Origin: Chrysogorgia sp. JL179-B06
Taxonomy: Eukaryota > Cnidaria > Anthozoa > Scleralcyonacea > Chrysogorgiidae
Assembly (NCBI GenBank): GCA_035772405.1
Contig: JAYKKM010000309.1
Span: 270,001 to 334,000, forward strand
Direction: 5' to 3'
Length of the DNA: 64,000 nucleotides
Shown: positions 21,776 through 34,814 of the stretch, one piece after another
How positions within the stretch are numbered: the stretch's first letter is position 1
Layout of the letters: each line of letters begins with the position of its first letter
Made by a program: the position numbers and the translations under genes
Notes under the pieces: generated by a model
Told to the model about the DNA's origin: nothing
The model's input: the letters and a program-made list of their open reading frames with translations, nothing else
Databases searched by the model: none

Positions 21776-22420
21776 GTAATATATGAACAACGAGAGCGAG
21801 TGTTTCACCGGGATATCCAAACACGAGAAAATAATGGTGAAAACACGAGCGCGCAGCGCGAGTGTTTTTGTCCATTGTTTTCGAGTGTTTGGATATCCCG
21901 GTGGGACACGAGCTCGAGTTGTTTATATAGCTTCTGAAATGAATGGAGAGGTAAGAGAATGTTTTCGTTTGCTGATTTGAATAGAATTTCTAACGAAGGA
22001 TATCGTAATTAGGAATTATATTGAGATATTACACAATGCATAACTGAAGTGGGTTTTCCACGATGAATAGATAATGATAAATTAAATAGTGGAGTTGAGA
22101 TGATTGTGATGCATGGTAGAGGGTTTTGTTTCTGCGAGTATTAAACTGGACAAGTGTGTGTTTACTGGCTGTAACATTAGATTTGTGGTAGACGACAAAG
22201 AGTGAATAAAGGAATTTTGTGTGTGAATTTGTTTGCTGACTTGATTTTGCACACGTAATTAAGATATTTGATCCAAACACTAGTGTTTGGATCAAATATC
22301 TTAATTACGTATGCAGCTGAAATCTTTTGTCTGGCGGTGTTTGACCGGGGTATCGAAACAGCATCATGTGACCGAATGCTTACATGCTATTGGTTTAATT
22401 ACTCATGAATTATTAATGAA
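21776..22420. mobile_element. Hairpin-ended foldback element inside the second Gypsy
   Basis: Read from the right, the end is CATTAATAATTCATGAG; the left end is a hairpin (21779-21929) with ATATATGAACAACGAG, GGGATATCCAAACACGAG and a central GAGCGCGCAGCGCGAG loop. It separates gag (ending SNKHSKIH) from the protease (beginning near ILRQATHHL), so it inserted into the retroelement. A 58-bp perfect palindrome lies inside (22253-22310). It shares end and hairpin sequence with 39250-39738. Confidence 0.68.
22253..22310. repeat. Perfect 58-bp palindrome without a loop
   Basis: ACGTAATTAAGATATTTGAT followed by CCAAACACT is mirrored exactly by AGTGTTTGG and ATCAAATATCTTAATTACGT. Confidence 0.95.
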
Positions 22421-22866
22421 TTTTAGAATGTTTGTTACTGGTATAGACATACTCACATTCATCGTCAAGGTCTAGCGATTGCAGGGTGACAGTATTCACA
22501 GGCTTCGATTGTGGCGGATTCGTACGGCAGACACGGGCAAAATGACCAGTTTTTTTACCTGCTTTGCAGGTTTTGCCTTTAGCTGGACAGACCAATTTGT
22601 GCGGATATTGTCCACCACAGTTTCGGCATGTTCCAATGTTGAATATTTTTTCTACTTGAGCGAGCATGCTGTCGTTGAAAATTTGATTCGCCCTTTGCAC
22701 GCGATAAATGATTTTGTCTCGATTGGTGGCGTCCTTTGTTGTTCGTTTTGTTATTCTCGTGAATTGAGTTGATTGTCGATTCACTTCTTTCGACATGTCT
22801 TGCTTGGCTTTCGCTTATCTCCAACGATCTTCCGACTTTCAAAAGGTTGACAATAGGTGACTTCAA
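22421..22866 (-). pseudogene. Second Gypsy element: gag nucleocapsid part
   Basis: The C-terminal gag has two knuckles. The first is CRNCGGQYPHKLVC; the second, CKAGKKTGHFARVC, has lost its second Cys. The frame runs on to DDECEYVYTSNKHSKIH, where the hairpin element interrupts. The N-terminal gag is frameshifted near 22660-22700 and truncated at about 22866. Confidence 0.75.
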
Positions 22867-23937
22867 TTTTTTAAATAGGTTGACAATAGGTCACTTCAAT
22901 AGGTGACAAAGTCCTCTAAAGGTCGACTTGAAATTCTGCCAGAGCGTGTTTGCCGAGCGTTTGTTTCCATGTCCCTCAACCACTGGAACTACTGTTATTC
23001 AAAATGTTTGTGTTTAATATATTTATAATTAAAATATTTAAAAATTAAATATATTAAATACGACATATTAAATGAACGGTCCCTTATTTAAATATTAAGG
23101 ATGGGCATATACCATATATGGAACGTTAACTTACTAACTGCATTACAGAACCAACCGTGAAAGACGAATAAGTCTAGTTGCTATATATTGCATAAAGCTA
23201 AACAGTGGACTAGTTTATCTAGTACCAACGATTTGATAAGGAATAGTTGAAGTTGTAGTTATTGTAAATACATTGATATTATCATGATTATATTTAGTTA
23301 CAGTAACATTCATAACGACATTCATATTTAGTTACAGTAATGTCGGAGCTAATTTTGTTTGCAAAAATGATTGCTGGATTGCAATCCCATTTAGGGACCG
23401 CTGTAGCCACCGTTAATTTCCGGTTTGTCAGGTGACGTTTCGCCCCACACACGCGTGTAAATTTAGGGTAACGAAAACAAGCCGCCATTTATTTTGTTCG
23501 TTTTTAGTAAGTTGTAGAACCAAACGGTTCTAAACGTAAACAAGTGTAAATATTTGCAACTAAACATTGGTAAGCAAACGTAAATAAAGAAACAACATTG
23601 GACTATCGGAGTAGGTCTCTGGTAACAAAAGTATTATAGTGTAATAGCCGAAATAGTGTATATGAGGTCTTTACGTTTCACTCTCTGACGAAGGGCCTTC
23701 GTTCGAAATGTTAGCCATCCTACATACTATTTACATACTGTACACCATGTGTTTCGATTTTTAGCCTTGCTTCACACTGGATAGAATGTAAACAATTGAC
23801 TATGCGTTATAGACGCTAGCCAATAAGCATCGTGGCACTGCTTCTTTAATTATTTCGTTTGGGAACTTTGGTTGATCCTGAAATGGCATTGTCATCATAA
23901 TTGGTAATACTTATCTCGGTTCAGAACGGGCAAAAGT
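22867..23937. other. Intergenic or intronic sequence with a PLE-type tail motif
   Basis: No gene was recognised. A direct repeat of AATAGGT(G/T)AC-type sequence sits at 22850-22910. A hammerhead-like core is annotated separately at 23685. The minus-strand ORF at 23294-23488 has no known domain. Confidence 0.35.
23685..23714 (+). ncRNA. Hammerhead-like core motif (degenerate)
   Basis: CTGACGA, a GC-rich stem-loop region and GAAATGTTAG occur in the order of a hammerhead ribozyme core. It resembles the Penelope terminal-repeat motif elsewhere in the window but has GAAAT in place of GAAAC. Activity is doubtful. Confidence 0.3.
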
Positions 23938-25554
23938 CTACCTCCTCCGCAGGCGTTTTTTTGGGCGAAGAGAGAATAAACGCCTGCCGACTAATGATTT
24001 CAAGATGGCGAAGCATTGACGTGATCGTACTCGAGATCGTACATATTTATAGGCGTATTGAAAAGCAATTTATCGAGGAAACTGTTGGGCAGTAAATAGC
24101 TAAAACAACTCTCCTTTTTACCACCAAAGCGCTAAAATATTGAAAAACTATGGCCCATTTCTTAAAAACGAAGCGACAACTGGTAATTTGCTACTAAACA
24201 CAAAGCATGAAGGCAAGCATATCAACTAAATAATGAATCATTAGCATATATATTATTTAAAATACATGTAGCATGTCTAATAAAGCATATTCAGTTATAC
24301 ATACATACAAACAAACAAAAACAATGCAAAACACAACCTTTATTAGTATATAAAATATTGTACTTGAGACGCTTAATATATCACTTTAAAGGGAAATGGC
24401 AATAAAAATTAAGTTTATCTTATTTGAAAGATAATGAAGACCTTTTACAGATTTTCCATATCGTTCTTGGTTCTGTAAATATTTCACTTCTTTTTAACAA
24501 AGAACATTGAACATTCCGCCATCTTGGATATGCATAACCATCCTTGGATATGCGTGACGTCACAACCAGGGTTGAAATGTTTTTTATATCAGCAATTATC
24601 GAGTCATTATAGATGCTAAATCGCAGTTGTTTTGGGTGTTGTATACTTTTAAGTGAAGTAGCAATCTATTTGAACGCATTCCACTGATATTTGGGCAATT
24701 ATTTACAACTTTTAGAATGTTTAACCTGGTTTTGACGTCACTTAATTAGCTCTAATTATAAAACAAGATGGCGGATTGCAGATATTTTTGTTCACAGATA
24801 TTTCAAAAATTAAGGAAGTTACGGGGAAATTTTAAAAAGTCTTCATATATTATTTTAAATGTTCTTTCAAATGAGACAAAGAAATTTTTTATTGCCATTT
24901 CCCTTTAATATATCTTGTTTTAATCTATACATTGGGTTCAATTAAACACGTTCAAGTTTACAATGGGCAGCTGGTCTACATTTTGCGCTAAATCGTAGAA
25001 TACCCGTCCAGCACTTTCGCTATTTGTATCTGTTGACAGTTAGTAAAAGCACGGTTAGTAAAAGTGATAAATTAAAAGGGTCAAATTACGCAAAGTTCAT
25101 CATACACAATTCCTTCGTTCTATATTTTAAACCATTTAATTTGATAAATGTACAAGTACACACAAATATAAACCTTCGACATTATATTTAAAGAGATTTT
25201 AGAGCAACCTGGTTGTATTTCTGCCTTTAAATGCGGTTTCAAAAATGGACGGGTATTCTATAATTGCTCCGACTATCACTGTCTATCACTGCTGTGCATG
25301 AAATCTTCGAATTTCTGAATCTCTTCCTCGCTGCTATCCGCCATAACTATCCAGATATAACCAGAATGGCCCGATAAGACTTTACGAGGCGTTTCAAGTT
25401 TCGATGGGTCATATTTCAGCAGATATTTATGGATAACCCGAAGATCGACACTACAAACCCGAAGATCGAACATTAGTTGGCAGGCGTTTCTTCGTCTCTT
25501 CTCAGTTCTCAAATTTCGCGCGCCCGCAATTTTTTCCGCCCGCGGAGGAGGTAG
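23938..25554. mobile_element. Mutator-like non-autonomous element with 9-bp target duplication
   Basis: GGCAAAAGT is duplicated at 23929-23937 and 25555-25563. Termini are CTACCTCCTCCGCAGGCG (left) and CTACCTCCTCCGCGGGCG (read inward from the right). Subterminal similarity continues with GAAGAGA and AAACGCCTGCC-ACTAATG on both sides, giving imperfect repeats of roughly 60-80 bp. A 9-bp duplication with long terminal repeats fits Mutator-like elements. No transposase is visible. A minus-strand ORF (25575-25276) beginning in the right terminus contains MADSSEEEIQKFEDFMHSSD; its meaning is unknown and it could be a captured fragment. Confidence 0.75.
24390..24904. mobile_element. TTAA-target element nested in the Mutator-like element
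   Basis: TTAA at 24386-24389 and 24905-24908 flanks inverted termini AGGGAAATGGCAATAAAAA and its inverse. The 515-bp body has no ORF. Its position inside 23938-25554 shows it is the younger insertion. Confidence 0.85.
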
Positions 25555-25563
25555 GGCAAAAGT

Positions 25564-28500
25564 ACATAGATTCAAAGTTGAAATAACGTTGTACTTATTT
25601 TTTGTTTTGTTCGCTTGAGATCTGTTGTAAACAAAGCATTTGAACGAAAAATCAGTCCGTCATTAAATTCTTAGCCGCAAAATCCAACCAGCGGTTACAC
25701 GCTGTGATGTCATCTGTACTCAACACAAACATACCAAAGCTATTGAATTTACCTTCGCTCATAGTGTACAACTGTTTTCCTGCACATATTTTCGTTTGTA
25801 AATATATCTTCGAACTCTAAATCGAGTTTTGATACGATTACTGGCGAATGCGAACTTAATGTGCGGAGTAGATTACAACACAAGCGCTTTTCCTTATGTC
25901 TATGGTCCAAATTAATTGCCGGCCATAAATTTCTGATAGCAGCAATAAAAAATCGATAAATTTTAAAGGCATCGTCCTTTTGTTATGGAGTTAAATTATA
26001 TTGTACGTTGTCTAGATCGAGTTAAACTAACGGAAATTGATCTTACTGCCTCTGTAAATTTATTCAGGACATTGTCCTTTGTTCACCACTATTTTACAGC
26101 ACCTGTTCTTCCTGACTTCAATAATTATGTGGAAAATATTACATTGTAACAGGAAAAACAAATAAATAGACTGCTGCAGTGAGTCTTTCTCTATCATTTC
26201 TGAACAGTCAGTAAGAACATGTGCGATAAAACTACATTATCACAGGCCGAAACTGAATATCATACCCGAGGCTGATACTGAAACAGGCAGTGCACATGCA
26301 GGCAGTGTTGAATGTCTTTCGCTCAAAACGTCAGACTTCCTATTCACATAGGATTGCAACTTTCGCAGCTTTAAAGAAGCTGCTGGATAAGTTCTCCTAG
26401 TAATAACAGCGATGGTGCCAGTCCAAACATACAATGGCGTTAGTCAGTGGAATGTATTACTCTAGACAACTTGATGTGTGTATTTACAAATTGAAAATGT
26501 TCTCTTACAACAACAGAGTTAGTAACTGTAACTGTAACTAAAATGACCATGTGAAGCTGTTCGTTTGCCAACAGATGGTTAAATATCCCTGTTAATTTGT
26601 GGCCAAGTGATTAAGATTTTTACTATTTTTAATTATTTACAAATTGGAAGATTTTTCCTTCAATGACAGAACTAATGAATGTAGCTAACTAACCATGTCA
26701 GTAGACACATGTACGCGTTGCGTGACTATCTTTATCTTTATTGATGGACAAAGTTATGATAACATTAATGTGTATAAAGCACACTGTCGATGGACAAGGA
26801 CAATGTCAATCAGAAAGAGTTTATGTCACTGATTGGAGACAAACCAATAACGCTCTCGTTGTCGGGAAGACTCTCTCACAATTGAGCTGCTTGCAGGACT
26901 CCACTAGCAGAGCGAAGGCAATTATATGAGGTGATTCGATGGGCAATATTTGAACTCTTATCAACCGTCTAACGGGTGATCAGATGGTTTATTTCGATTC
27001 GTAATCGGGTCTATCTTTGTAAGAGCAGCATGTGTTCCCAGATTTTCTACATGATCAGTAATCCGAGCAAAGATATAGTTCAATATTAACCGTTACGTTC
27101 AAGTTATGGTCAAGACTTAAAGAGCCGTGATTTTATTGTCCTTCAAAATATTAGAAGTAACATTATTATCGAGTATGGTACTACAGAAGACTAGCCTACA
27201 CTCAATTTTGCTTCCATAGCAGCTGTGGGTTTGATCATAGTTATACTGTAGGTGTAAGATCACTCGCGTAAGAGTGGCGAACGGCAAGCCGAAGAAGACT
27301 ATAGACTATATTTTATTGTGTAAAACAAATTTCCCCACCTTTGTTTGCGCTCAAGCCGCGGCGGGCGACAGGTTCTATCTGAGCTACAACCACAAGCTGA
27401 CGTGCTTGACTTGTAGTACCTAAAATTCAAGATTCAAGATGCAAAATTATTATACTAAATAATCTATATTTTCGTTATGTCAACGGGGATATATTTGGAA
27501 TAAGGGCGGACAAAGTCATTACAAAAGCACAAAATTAAAGTCCTCGTGATAAAGCTAACTTAACGCACTTTTTAACAGTTTTCATTTGGCTGTAACCATG
27601 CGTACAAAAGGGACAAACAATTGTTATAAAACATAAAAAGCCCAAGCAAATTAAAAGGGAAGAACAACTAAATAAGCTGCAACTTAATCAACGTAATACC
27701 ACATAGTATAATGCTATGACCTGAAATACAACGCAAAGAAGAGCATTTAATAATGGATGAAAATAGCCCACGTGGATATTGACTTTATATATTATTAAAA
27801 CATTCACCACCAAATAATTTACGAAATAATTTTAATTTAACAATTTGGCTTTCTTCTCATACAACTCATGATCTTAATATTTATAATTATTCTATTTCTC
27901 TGAAGACAGAATCAAACGAGGTGGTGTAGGTTTGTACACACATATTCATAATAATCTAATAATAGCCTAATAATAATAATAATGGTTGATGACCCATAAA
28001 AACCGCAACGCACTGTGTTTGTGTAGTATAATCACTTCGAAGGACAAATTGACCAATTCTATTCGTCCCCATAGGACAAGTAGTGACCGATTTTATTCGT
28101 CCCCATCGCTCTTATGTTACTGTCGAGATAATGATCCACCATGACAGGGTGACGCCAATTACTTTTGTTAAGAAAAATTCTTCAAAAAAGTTATATTTTC
28201 ATATTAAGCAGAAACAACAGTAAAAATAAATTACTTTTTAGAAAAAAAATATTTAATTATAATGTTTAGAAATGTTAATAGTTTCACGGTAGCTGCTCTT
28301 GTAATCGAGAAATGACGTTTTCATTTTCGTATTTTATACTTTGCTGGACAGCTCAAAGTTTGTGAACAGATATTTTGTTCCCTGAACTCCATGATAGCAC
28401 TGTTCGAAATTATTGATTATACAGTTAGCACTTTCACAAATTCTAGATGACCAAACAGGCACCCTGCTTCTACTTCTAAGATCATGGAATATATACGTAG

Positions 28501-30428
28501 TAATGACGAGCTAGTTGTTCCATTATTTTATATAAAATATGTCAATTGAAAAAGTATCCTATTAGGAGGACACGTGTACCGTAACCATATAGCAGTTACA
28601 AAAGACTGTTGAATACAACATTGTATTTGATTTACAGTTCTCAATATAGTCGTGTGAATAATATATTTATTAAGCAGTGCCGTAGATATTCAACAAAAAT
28701 TATCCAAAGAAGATGAGTTACTCTCATCCTTTAAAAAGCGTCAAAAATTGCCAATGATATACATTTAGGATTATGTTTGAGAGGAAGAATGCTGTGTTGC
28801 TAAAAACTTTGTTAAATTTGATTAACAAAATGTTTCTTATGTTTCTTAGGACTTCGTTTGACCGTTTGACATAGAGAACATATATATGCTAGTTAACCAG
28901 GTATATATTCCAATAATTTTAAGTTGGAGCGTGCATTTGGTAGATCTGGACGGCCCTTCCTACATATAAACGAAGACCACGTACTAACATATTTCGAAAT
29001 GACGTTTTATTCTGCCACAGTTTCAGATAACAATTAATTTAATTTATAAAGGAAAGCCCTTTGTATTCATACATCTGTACTGTAGAAATATTGGTTGAAA
29101 AAACATTTGAATTTGTTACTTCAGACTAAAACAAATTCTTATTGTAAAACCAAAAGGATATTTTGGTTAAAATCACCTTATTTTTGCTGTTTTAATCAAT
29201 ACGATTCGTTGTTTCAAGCAGTATAAAATTGGCGAAATGCTGAATCTTACACAACCAATTATAATCGACCTTTAAATCTATGACAACAACTGCAGTGCAT
29301 TGTGGTAGTGTAGTATCACTTCGCTTTCAAAGGAGATTCAGCCGCGAGGAGAGCATTCATTTTTGAGGACGAATTAACCGATTGTTTAGTGTGCTTTTTT
29401 CCGCAAGAGAGAAATTTATTTTCATTGGACATGAATGTGTAGTGCATTCTCTAGAAAAGCCGATGTAATCACTCATGTCACTAAGGATAAATTTGATACA
29501 AAATAAGTGACTAATTGATTTTTGGAACAAAAACATTCTTCAAACAAATTGGTTTTTATAATAAGCAATCAGAAACCGTATTAATTGTCGTTCAATTCAT
29601 TGGGTCTTTTATGTATGACTGCATGTTCGCCGGTATAAAAGGTTTTATCTGTGCAGATTCCCTGCCACAAGTGGCTGGAAAGGTTTCTACATTAATCGGT
29701 TTCATTTGTATTAATTGGCAGAGTTAACGATGACTTTCAAAAGTTATTCGACAAACAACGTCGGGACATTATGTTGGGTCTGATTAGTTTGTAGATTCGG
29801 ACAAACATCCTGATGGTTAGGTGGAAGGTATAGCTTCGAAAATTATGGTTTAGTAATTAAATTAATTTATAAACGAACTTGTATATACTGTAAAATTTAT
29901 AAACAATTTGTAAATACAAAATTTATTGATATAAATAATATTATTGTCGTAAATAGTACTATACATTTTAGTACAACTTTCTTAACTGTTTAAAATTTTG
30001 ACAAAATTCCACAGAAGGTTTTATAATTAAATAATGTAAAATAGATTGGAAGTTTCTTGCGCCATTAACGCAAGATATATAATTCATACTGGCAAACATA
30101 ATAAATTTATTTACCAGACCATCAAAGGATAGATATAACCAGATAGACTGAAAGTCGACGCAAGTGACGGAAAGATTGTTGTGAATTATTGTACTGATTT
30201 AATTAAAGATGAATCAATTCTTTAATTTTCTCAATATTTTCTCTATGTTCCTAAACCAGACAACTGTGGTTAATTCGACCTCAAAAATTCTAGCTCACGA
30301 CGATCATATCATATCATAAGTGAAACTACATTACCACAACACATTACGATTTTTCTAAATGGTTAAAGTCCATAGGTTGTTTTTACGGTGTGTTAAGTAA
30401 TAGTTCTAACACGAATAAGCGTTCTTCC
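25564..30428. other. Long stretch without a recognised gene
   Basis: Nothing here could be assigned to a protein family on either strand. A short direct repeat (GACC-ATT-TATTCGTCCCCAT) occurs near 28050 and 28085. A short trinucleotide run lies at 27966-27983. If the receptor-tail model holds, this is intron sequence. Confidence 0.4.
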
Positions 30429-30515
30429 TCTGATTTCTAAATACGGACAAGCCAGTTGAAAATACGAGGCGCAGCCGAGTTTTTTAAACTGCTTTGTCCA
30501 TATTTAGAAAGCAGA
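30429..30515. repeat. Hairpin, GAGGCGCAGCCGAG-type centre
   Basis: TGATTTCTAAATACGGACAA is mirrored by TTGTCCATATTTAGAAAGCA; the centre reads ACGAGGCGCAGCCGAGT. The centre resembles that of the hairpin at 30837 (CTCGGCCTGCGGCCTCG). Confidence 0.7.
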
Positions 30516-30665
30516 GCATGAATAATTACGAGTGTTAGAACTTGCTTCTGAAACAAATCCATCTTTCAATAGAAAATCGAGATTAAAGTTGTGGAAATTC
30601 GGCTGTAATCCTCCTCTTTTTTCTAAATACTGATTAAATATTAATTTCTTTTGAATTTTCTTTAT

Positions 30666-30985
30666 TAATTATTAGTGAGTTTGAGAATCACACATCTCAA
30701 ACTCATTAATAATTCATGATAAAAAACAAAAACGGAAAATCATAACCGACACGTTGTTTTGGATATGTGATCTTAATTAGCGTACAATTTCGACAACTTT
30801 CACATTGATTTTCTCTTAACACACTGATTTGTTTGAGATGCTATATCATACACAGAAAGCCGTTTATTATCTGATTTCCAAACACCTCGAAGTGTGTTAA
30901 AAAACTCGGCCTGCGGCCTCGTTTTTCAATATACGTCTCGGTGTTTCGAAATCAGATTTCTCGTGTATGATATAACATCATATCG
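30666..30985. mobile_element. Hairpin-ended foldback element
   Basis: The left end has CTCAAACTCATTAATAATTC inside a small hairpin (30666-30713). The right end is a hairpin at 30837-30979 (GATGCTATATCATACAC and its inverse) with centre CTCGGCCTGCGGCCTCG. The layout matches the copies at 20656, 21776 and 39250. It has no ORF. Confidence 0.6.
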
Positions 30986-31012
30986 TTTATCCTGTGCATA
31001 TAACGGCATTAC

Positions 31013-31102
31013 CTGTCACATCAATGACACAACTTCCTTCTTGTTTGGGATCTGTTCCTGCAGGTTCAGCTGCATACCCCTCGTTACTACACTGACCAAT
31101 GT
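31013..31102 (-). CDS. Candidate phase 1-1 exon (receptor tail?)
   Basis: Acceptor gtaaatttatag and donor gtaatg bound 90 bp that are open in phase 1, reading DIGQCSNEGYAAEPAGTD and then PKQEGSCVIDVTG. The exon at 36754 has near-identical flanks (gtaaatttatcattag, gtaatg) and a similar peptide end (GAMEMTG), so the two look like sister exons of one gene. The role is unknown. Confidence 0.48.
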
Positions 31103-31443
31103 CTATAAATTTACACCATAGTTAGCAGAATTATCCTATTTTAGTTTCTGTTATATCGGAAACTATCAGCATAATATTTCGACTGTTAAGGACAAAGATA
31201 AACAAACAATTTCCGAATGCAGCAATACGAAATATCAGGCATAGTTTGATGCTACTTTGTGTTAAAAACGTATTGAATGTAACTTTGAATGTAAAGCTGT
31301 TGAATGTAAACGTGACAATTTACGATCATCCAATAGACACTCCAATTTAATGTCTTGCCGATTATTATCTTGAATGTTTGCTAAATTATTAAACAATTAT
31401 ACCATTAGCTCCCTATGAGCTCATATACGACTCGAACTCATGG

Positions 31444-31519
<76 letters not shown>
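31444..31519. repeat. TA microsatellite
   Basis: This is an uninterrupted TA run at the left boundary of a Penelope-like element. Confidence 0.95.
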
Positions 31520-31523
<4 letters not shown>

Positions 31524-32418
31524 CTCGTACAAGCCTATTGACTCCCATAGTTATCTTCTATTTTCATCCTCTCATCCCAACCACAATAAGAAATCCATCC
31601 CTTACTCTCAATTCTTGCGTCTTCGCCGCTTATCTAGCGACGACCAAGATTTTCAAGCCAAATCAATAGAAATGAGATCTTTTTTTTGTCCAACGTGGTT
31701 ACCCTACATGTACCAACCTTTTAGACCTCGCCGTTCAGAAAGCTTTTCTCGTCCCCCGTTTAGACGCCCTTGAACCATCTTTGGAACGAGTTTCAAACAA
31801 TAAAATTCCTTTAGTTCTAACATTTCATCCTTTCAATTTTAAAGTTAAAAATATTATTAATCGGAATTTTCACATTTTACAAAATGATCCTGAGACGTCA
31901 GGCATTTTCACCGACAACCCTTTGGTATCTTTTCGCCGTAATAAAAACATTCGTGACTCCTTAGTACATAGTGCCCTTAAACAAAATACCTCGGCACCAG
32001 CGGGAACATTTTCTTGCGGCCGTTCCCGCTGTAACACATGCCCTTTTCTCAATCCCACTACAGTTATTACTGCCCCCAAATTCGACCACACAATCCGTCA
32101 TGCTTTTCATGCACGTCCACCAACATAATTTATTGCATTTCTTGCGATAAATGCCCTAAAATCTACATCGGTGAAACTGGGCGACGCCTTTCAGACAGGT
32201 TTGCTGAACATCTTCGTTCCGTGAGGATCAATGATGGTGACAAAACTGTAGCCCGCCATTTCAACAGCTCCAACCATTTGGTTTCAGACATTAAAGTCTG
32301 TGCCATCCTTCCCATTTCCGGTGGCAACGATAACCGCAAGCGGCAAGAGAAGCGTCTCATTTTTAAACTTGGCACCACACATCCTCTTGGTCTTAACGAA
32401 CGTTTTTCTTTTATTTAA
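31520..32418 (+). pseudogene. Penelope-like element: RT C-terminus and GIY-YIG endonuclease
   Basis: The coding order is the end of the RT (SIPYSQFLRLRRL, LLDLAVQKAFLVPR), a linker with CGRSRCNTCPFL (a paired CxxC typical before the PLE nuclease), then the GIY-YIG nuclease NIIYCISCDKCPKIYIGETG with RLSDRFAEHL and a C-terminal helix ending GLNERFSFI. Frameshifts occur near 31540, 31680-31700 and 32110-32125. The RT palm is absent here because the element is 5'-truncated at the TA run. The GIY-YIG part is the best preserved in the window. Confidence 0.88.
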
Positions 32419-32454
32419 TTTCGTAAAAGCTTTTTGTCATTTTATTTTGCTTGG

Positions 32455-32501
32455 AACTTTTTATTATTAGCTTATGAACTTTTTATTATTAGCTTATGCT
32501 C
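32455..32501. repeat. Tandem 23-bp repeat, two units
   Basis: AACTTTTTATTATTAGCTTATG is present twice in tandem, in the 3' untranslated part of the PLE. Confidence 0.85.
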
Positions 32502-32584
32502 ATTCCTTTTCAAGTCTTTGTTTCTATTATTATCGCCTAATCCCATTGAATATTGGACCTGTCATTTCTCCCACCCCCTCAGTC

Positions 32585-33052
<468 letters not shown>

Positions 33053-33099
33053 CGAAAGTATACAAAATATACAAAATATATATAATAATAATAATAATA

Positions 33100-33885
33100 A
33101 TATAGCCTCATGGACTGTTCCTTAAAACAGAAAAGACCGAATATGTTATATACGGTACTCACCAAAGATTGAAACGAGACGAATCAGTTATGTTATTATA
33201 CAATGGAGTCCCTTTGAGGAAATCTAACTGTTTTAAATACCTAGGAGTCCACATTGATTGCACATTGTCTTTTAATGATCACATTGATTATTTAATAAGA
33301 AAAGTCTCTCAGAAACTAGGTATTCTTAGACGCCTAAGGAGTTCATTACCTATTGACACGGCTGAAAAGATTTATAAGTCAATGATTATACCTTCCATCG
33401 ACTATTGCGATGTTGTGTGGAATGGATGTGGGAAGTTAAACTCTGATGCCTTGGAGCGATTACAACGCAGAGCAGCAAAACTTATTTCCCCAAATTCAGA
33501 ACTTGAAACAGATTTGCTACTAAAATCTATTGGTTTAGCCCCTTTGGCGAATAGGAGACTGCTACATGTCGCAGAATGGGTCAAAAGATGTCTGGATAAC
33601 GATATACCTCCATATTTATTAGACTATTTTAGGATAAACGAGTCATTACATTGTTATCGGACAAGAGGACGTCGAAATATTCATTTCCCTAAAGTAAAAC
33701 TGGAAGTAGCAAAAAGATCTTTCTACTTTTCAGGTGCAACTATATTTAACAACTTACGCGAGACTATATTAAGAACTGCTCTTCTTTTAAAGAATTCGGA
33801 AGAAGAGCAAAAGAATATTTTCTTTAAGCAAAACTTTTTTTTAAGTAATAATGTATGTATGTATGTTTGTCAGGACCTCCATTGA
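33100..33885 (+). pseudogene. LINE RT C-terminus, 5'-truncated
   Basis: The frame stays open for 238 codons from 33169. It reads as the thumb and C-terminal region of a LINE RT: NCFKYLGVHIDCTLSFNDHI, RLRSSLPIDTAEKIYKSMII, YCDVVWNGCG, LERLQRRAAKLIS and a conserved tail. The catalytic domains are missing because the copy is 5'-truncated, typical of target-primed insertion. It ends in a TTATCT repeat tail at 33920-33940, which supports a CR1/Jockey-like LINE. Confidence 0.85.
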
Positions 33886-33940
33886 TACCAGTTCATGTAA
33901 CTGAAGGGGCTATCCTGAATAAATATTATCTTTATCTTAT

Positions 33941-33942
<2 letters not shown>

Positions 33943-33971
<29 letters not shown>
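33943..33971. repeat. TA microsatellite
   Basis: A short TA run directly follows the LINE 3' tail. Confidence 0.85.
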
Positions 33972-33975
<4 letters not shown>

Positions 33976-34539
33976 ATATGTATATTATAAACAAACTAAT
34001 TCTGGATTTGGATGCGCTTGGATTTTAGACGGGAATTTTATGGCGGGAAATGAATTATCGCCCGTCGAGATTATCACCCTGCTCTACTGATATCGAAAGA
34101 ACAGTAGAGCAACCTATTGTCCGCCTATGGCAGAAAATGAAGCCTGTAAAATTCTACATGCGCCATTACTAAGACTGAAGTCGCAGTGAATATGTAGGCA
34201 GGTAACGTATCGTTGTGCCTAGTGATTTGAAAAATGTCTTCCAGTCCTCTTTATATGGTAGTTAAAATTATTTTATTTTGTGGATTGTAAGAGCACATAA
34301 TCCAACAAAACCCTCATCGGAACCTCAGTTGATCATTTAGTAATGGCGGACTTCCGGCTTCATTTTATGAACAATAGTTCCTCGATCCAGTCTTCTTTCG
34401 AGATCAGTGTCCTCGTTTTCGTTCGAGATCAGCGCGAAGTGCCATCCGGGCGAGGGGATGAAATGTGCTGTAACCGGGATGGATCCCGCAACTACTGTAC
34501 ATTCAATTTTCCATTGGATACATTCTTTTTTGCTTATTT

Positions 34540-34705
34540 TCATATGTGAAAAGTTCATATGCGAAAAGGTTCCAATTCCACATTCAATTTCATATGTGAA
34601 AATTTCAAATGTGAAAATTTCATATGTGAAAATTTAATATGTGAAATGTTTCCAATTCCACATGTCCATTTGATATATGAAATTTTCACATGTGAAATGT
34701 TATAT
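34540..34705. repeat. Degenerate tandem repeat, CATATGTGAAAATTT unit
   Basis: There are around ten diverged units of 14-16 bp (CATATGTGAAAATTT, some inverted as AAATTTTCACATGTG), broken by two copies of GTTCCAATTCCACAT. It is not coding. Confidence 0.8.
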
Positions 34706-34814
34706 GAAATTTTCGTAAGGGAATATGCGCTGTGGCATACGAGGCCATTGCCTGGGACTTTCCTGTACTTTAGTTTTCATGTGACGGTCCAGTTTGTCGT
34801 ATGACCACACAGAT

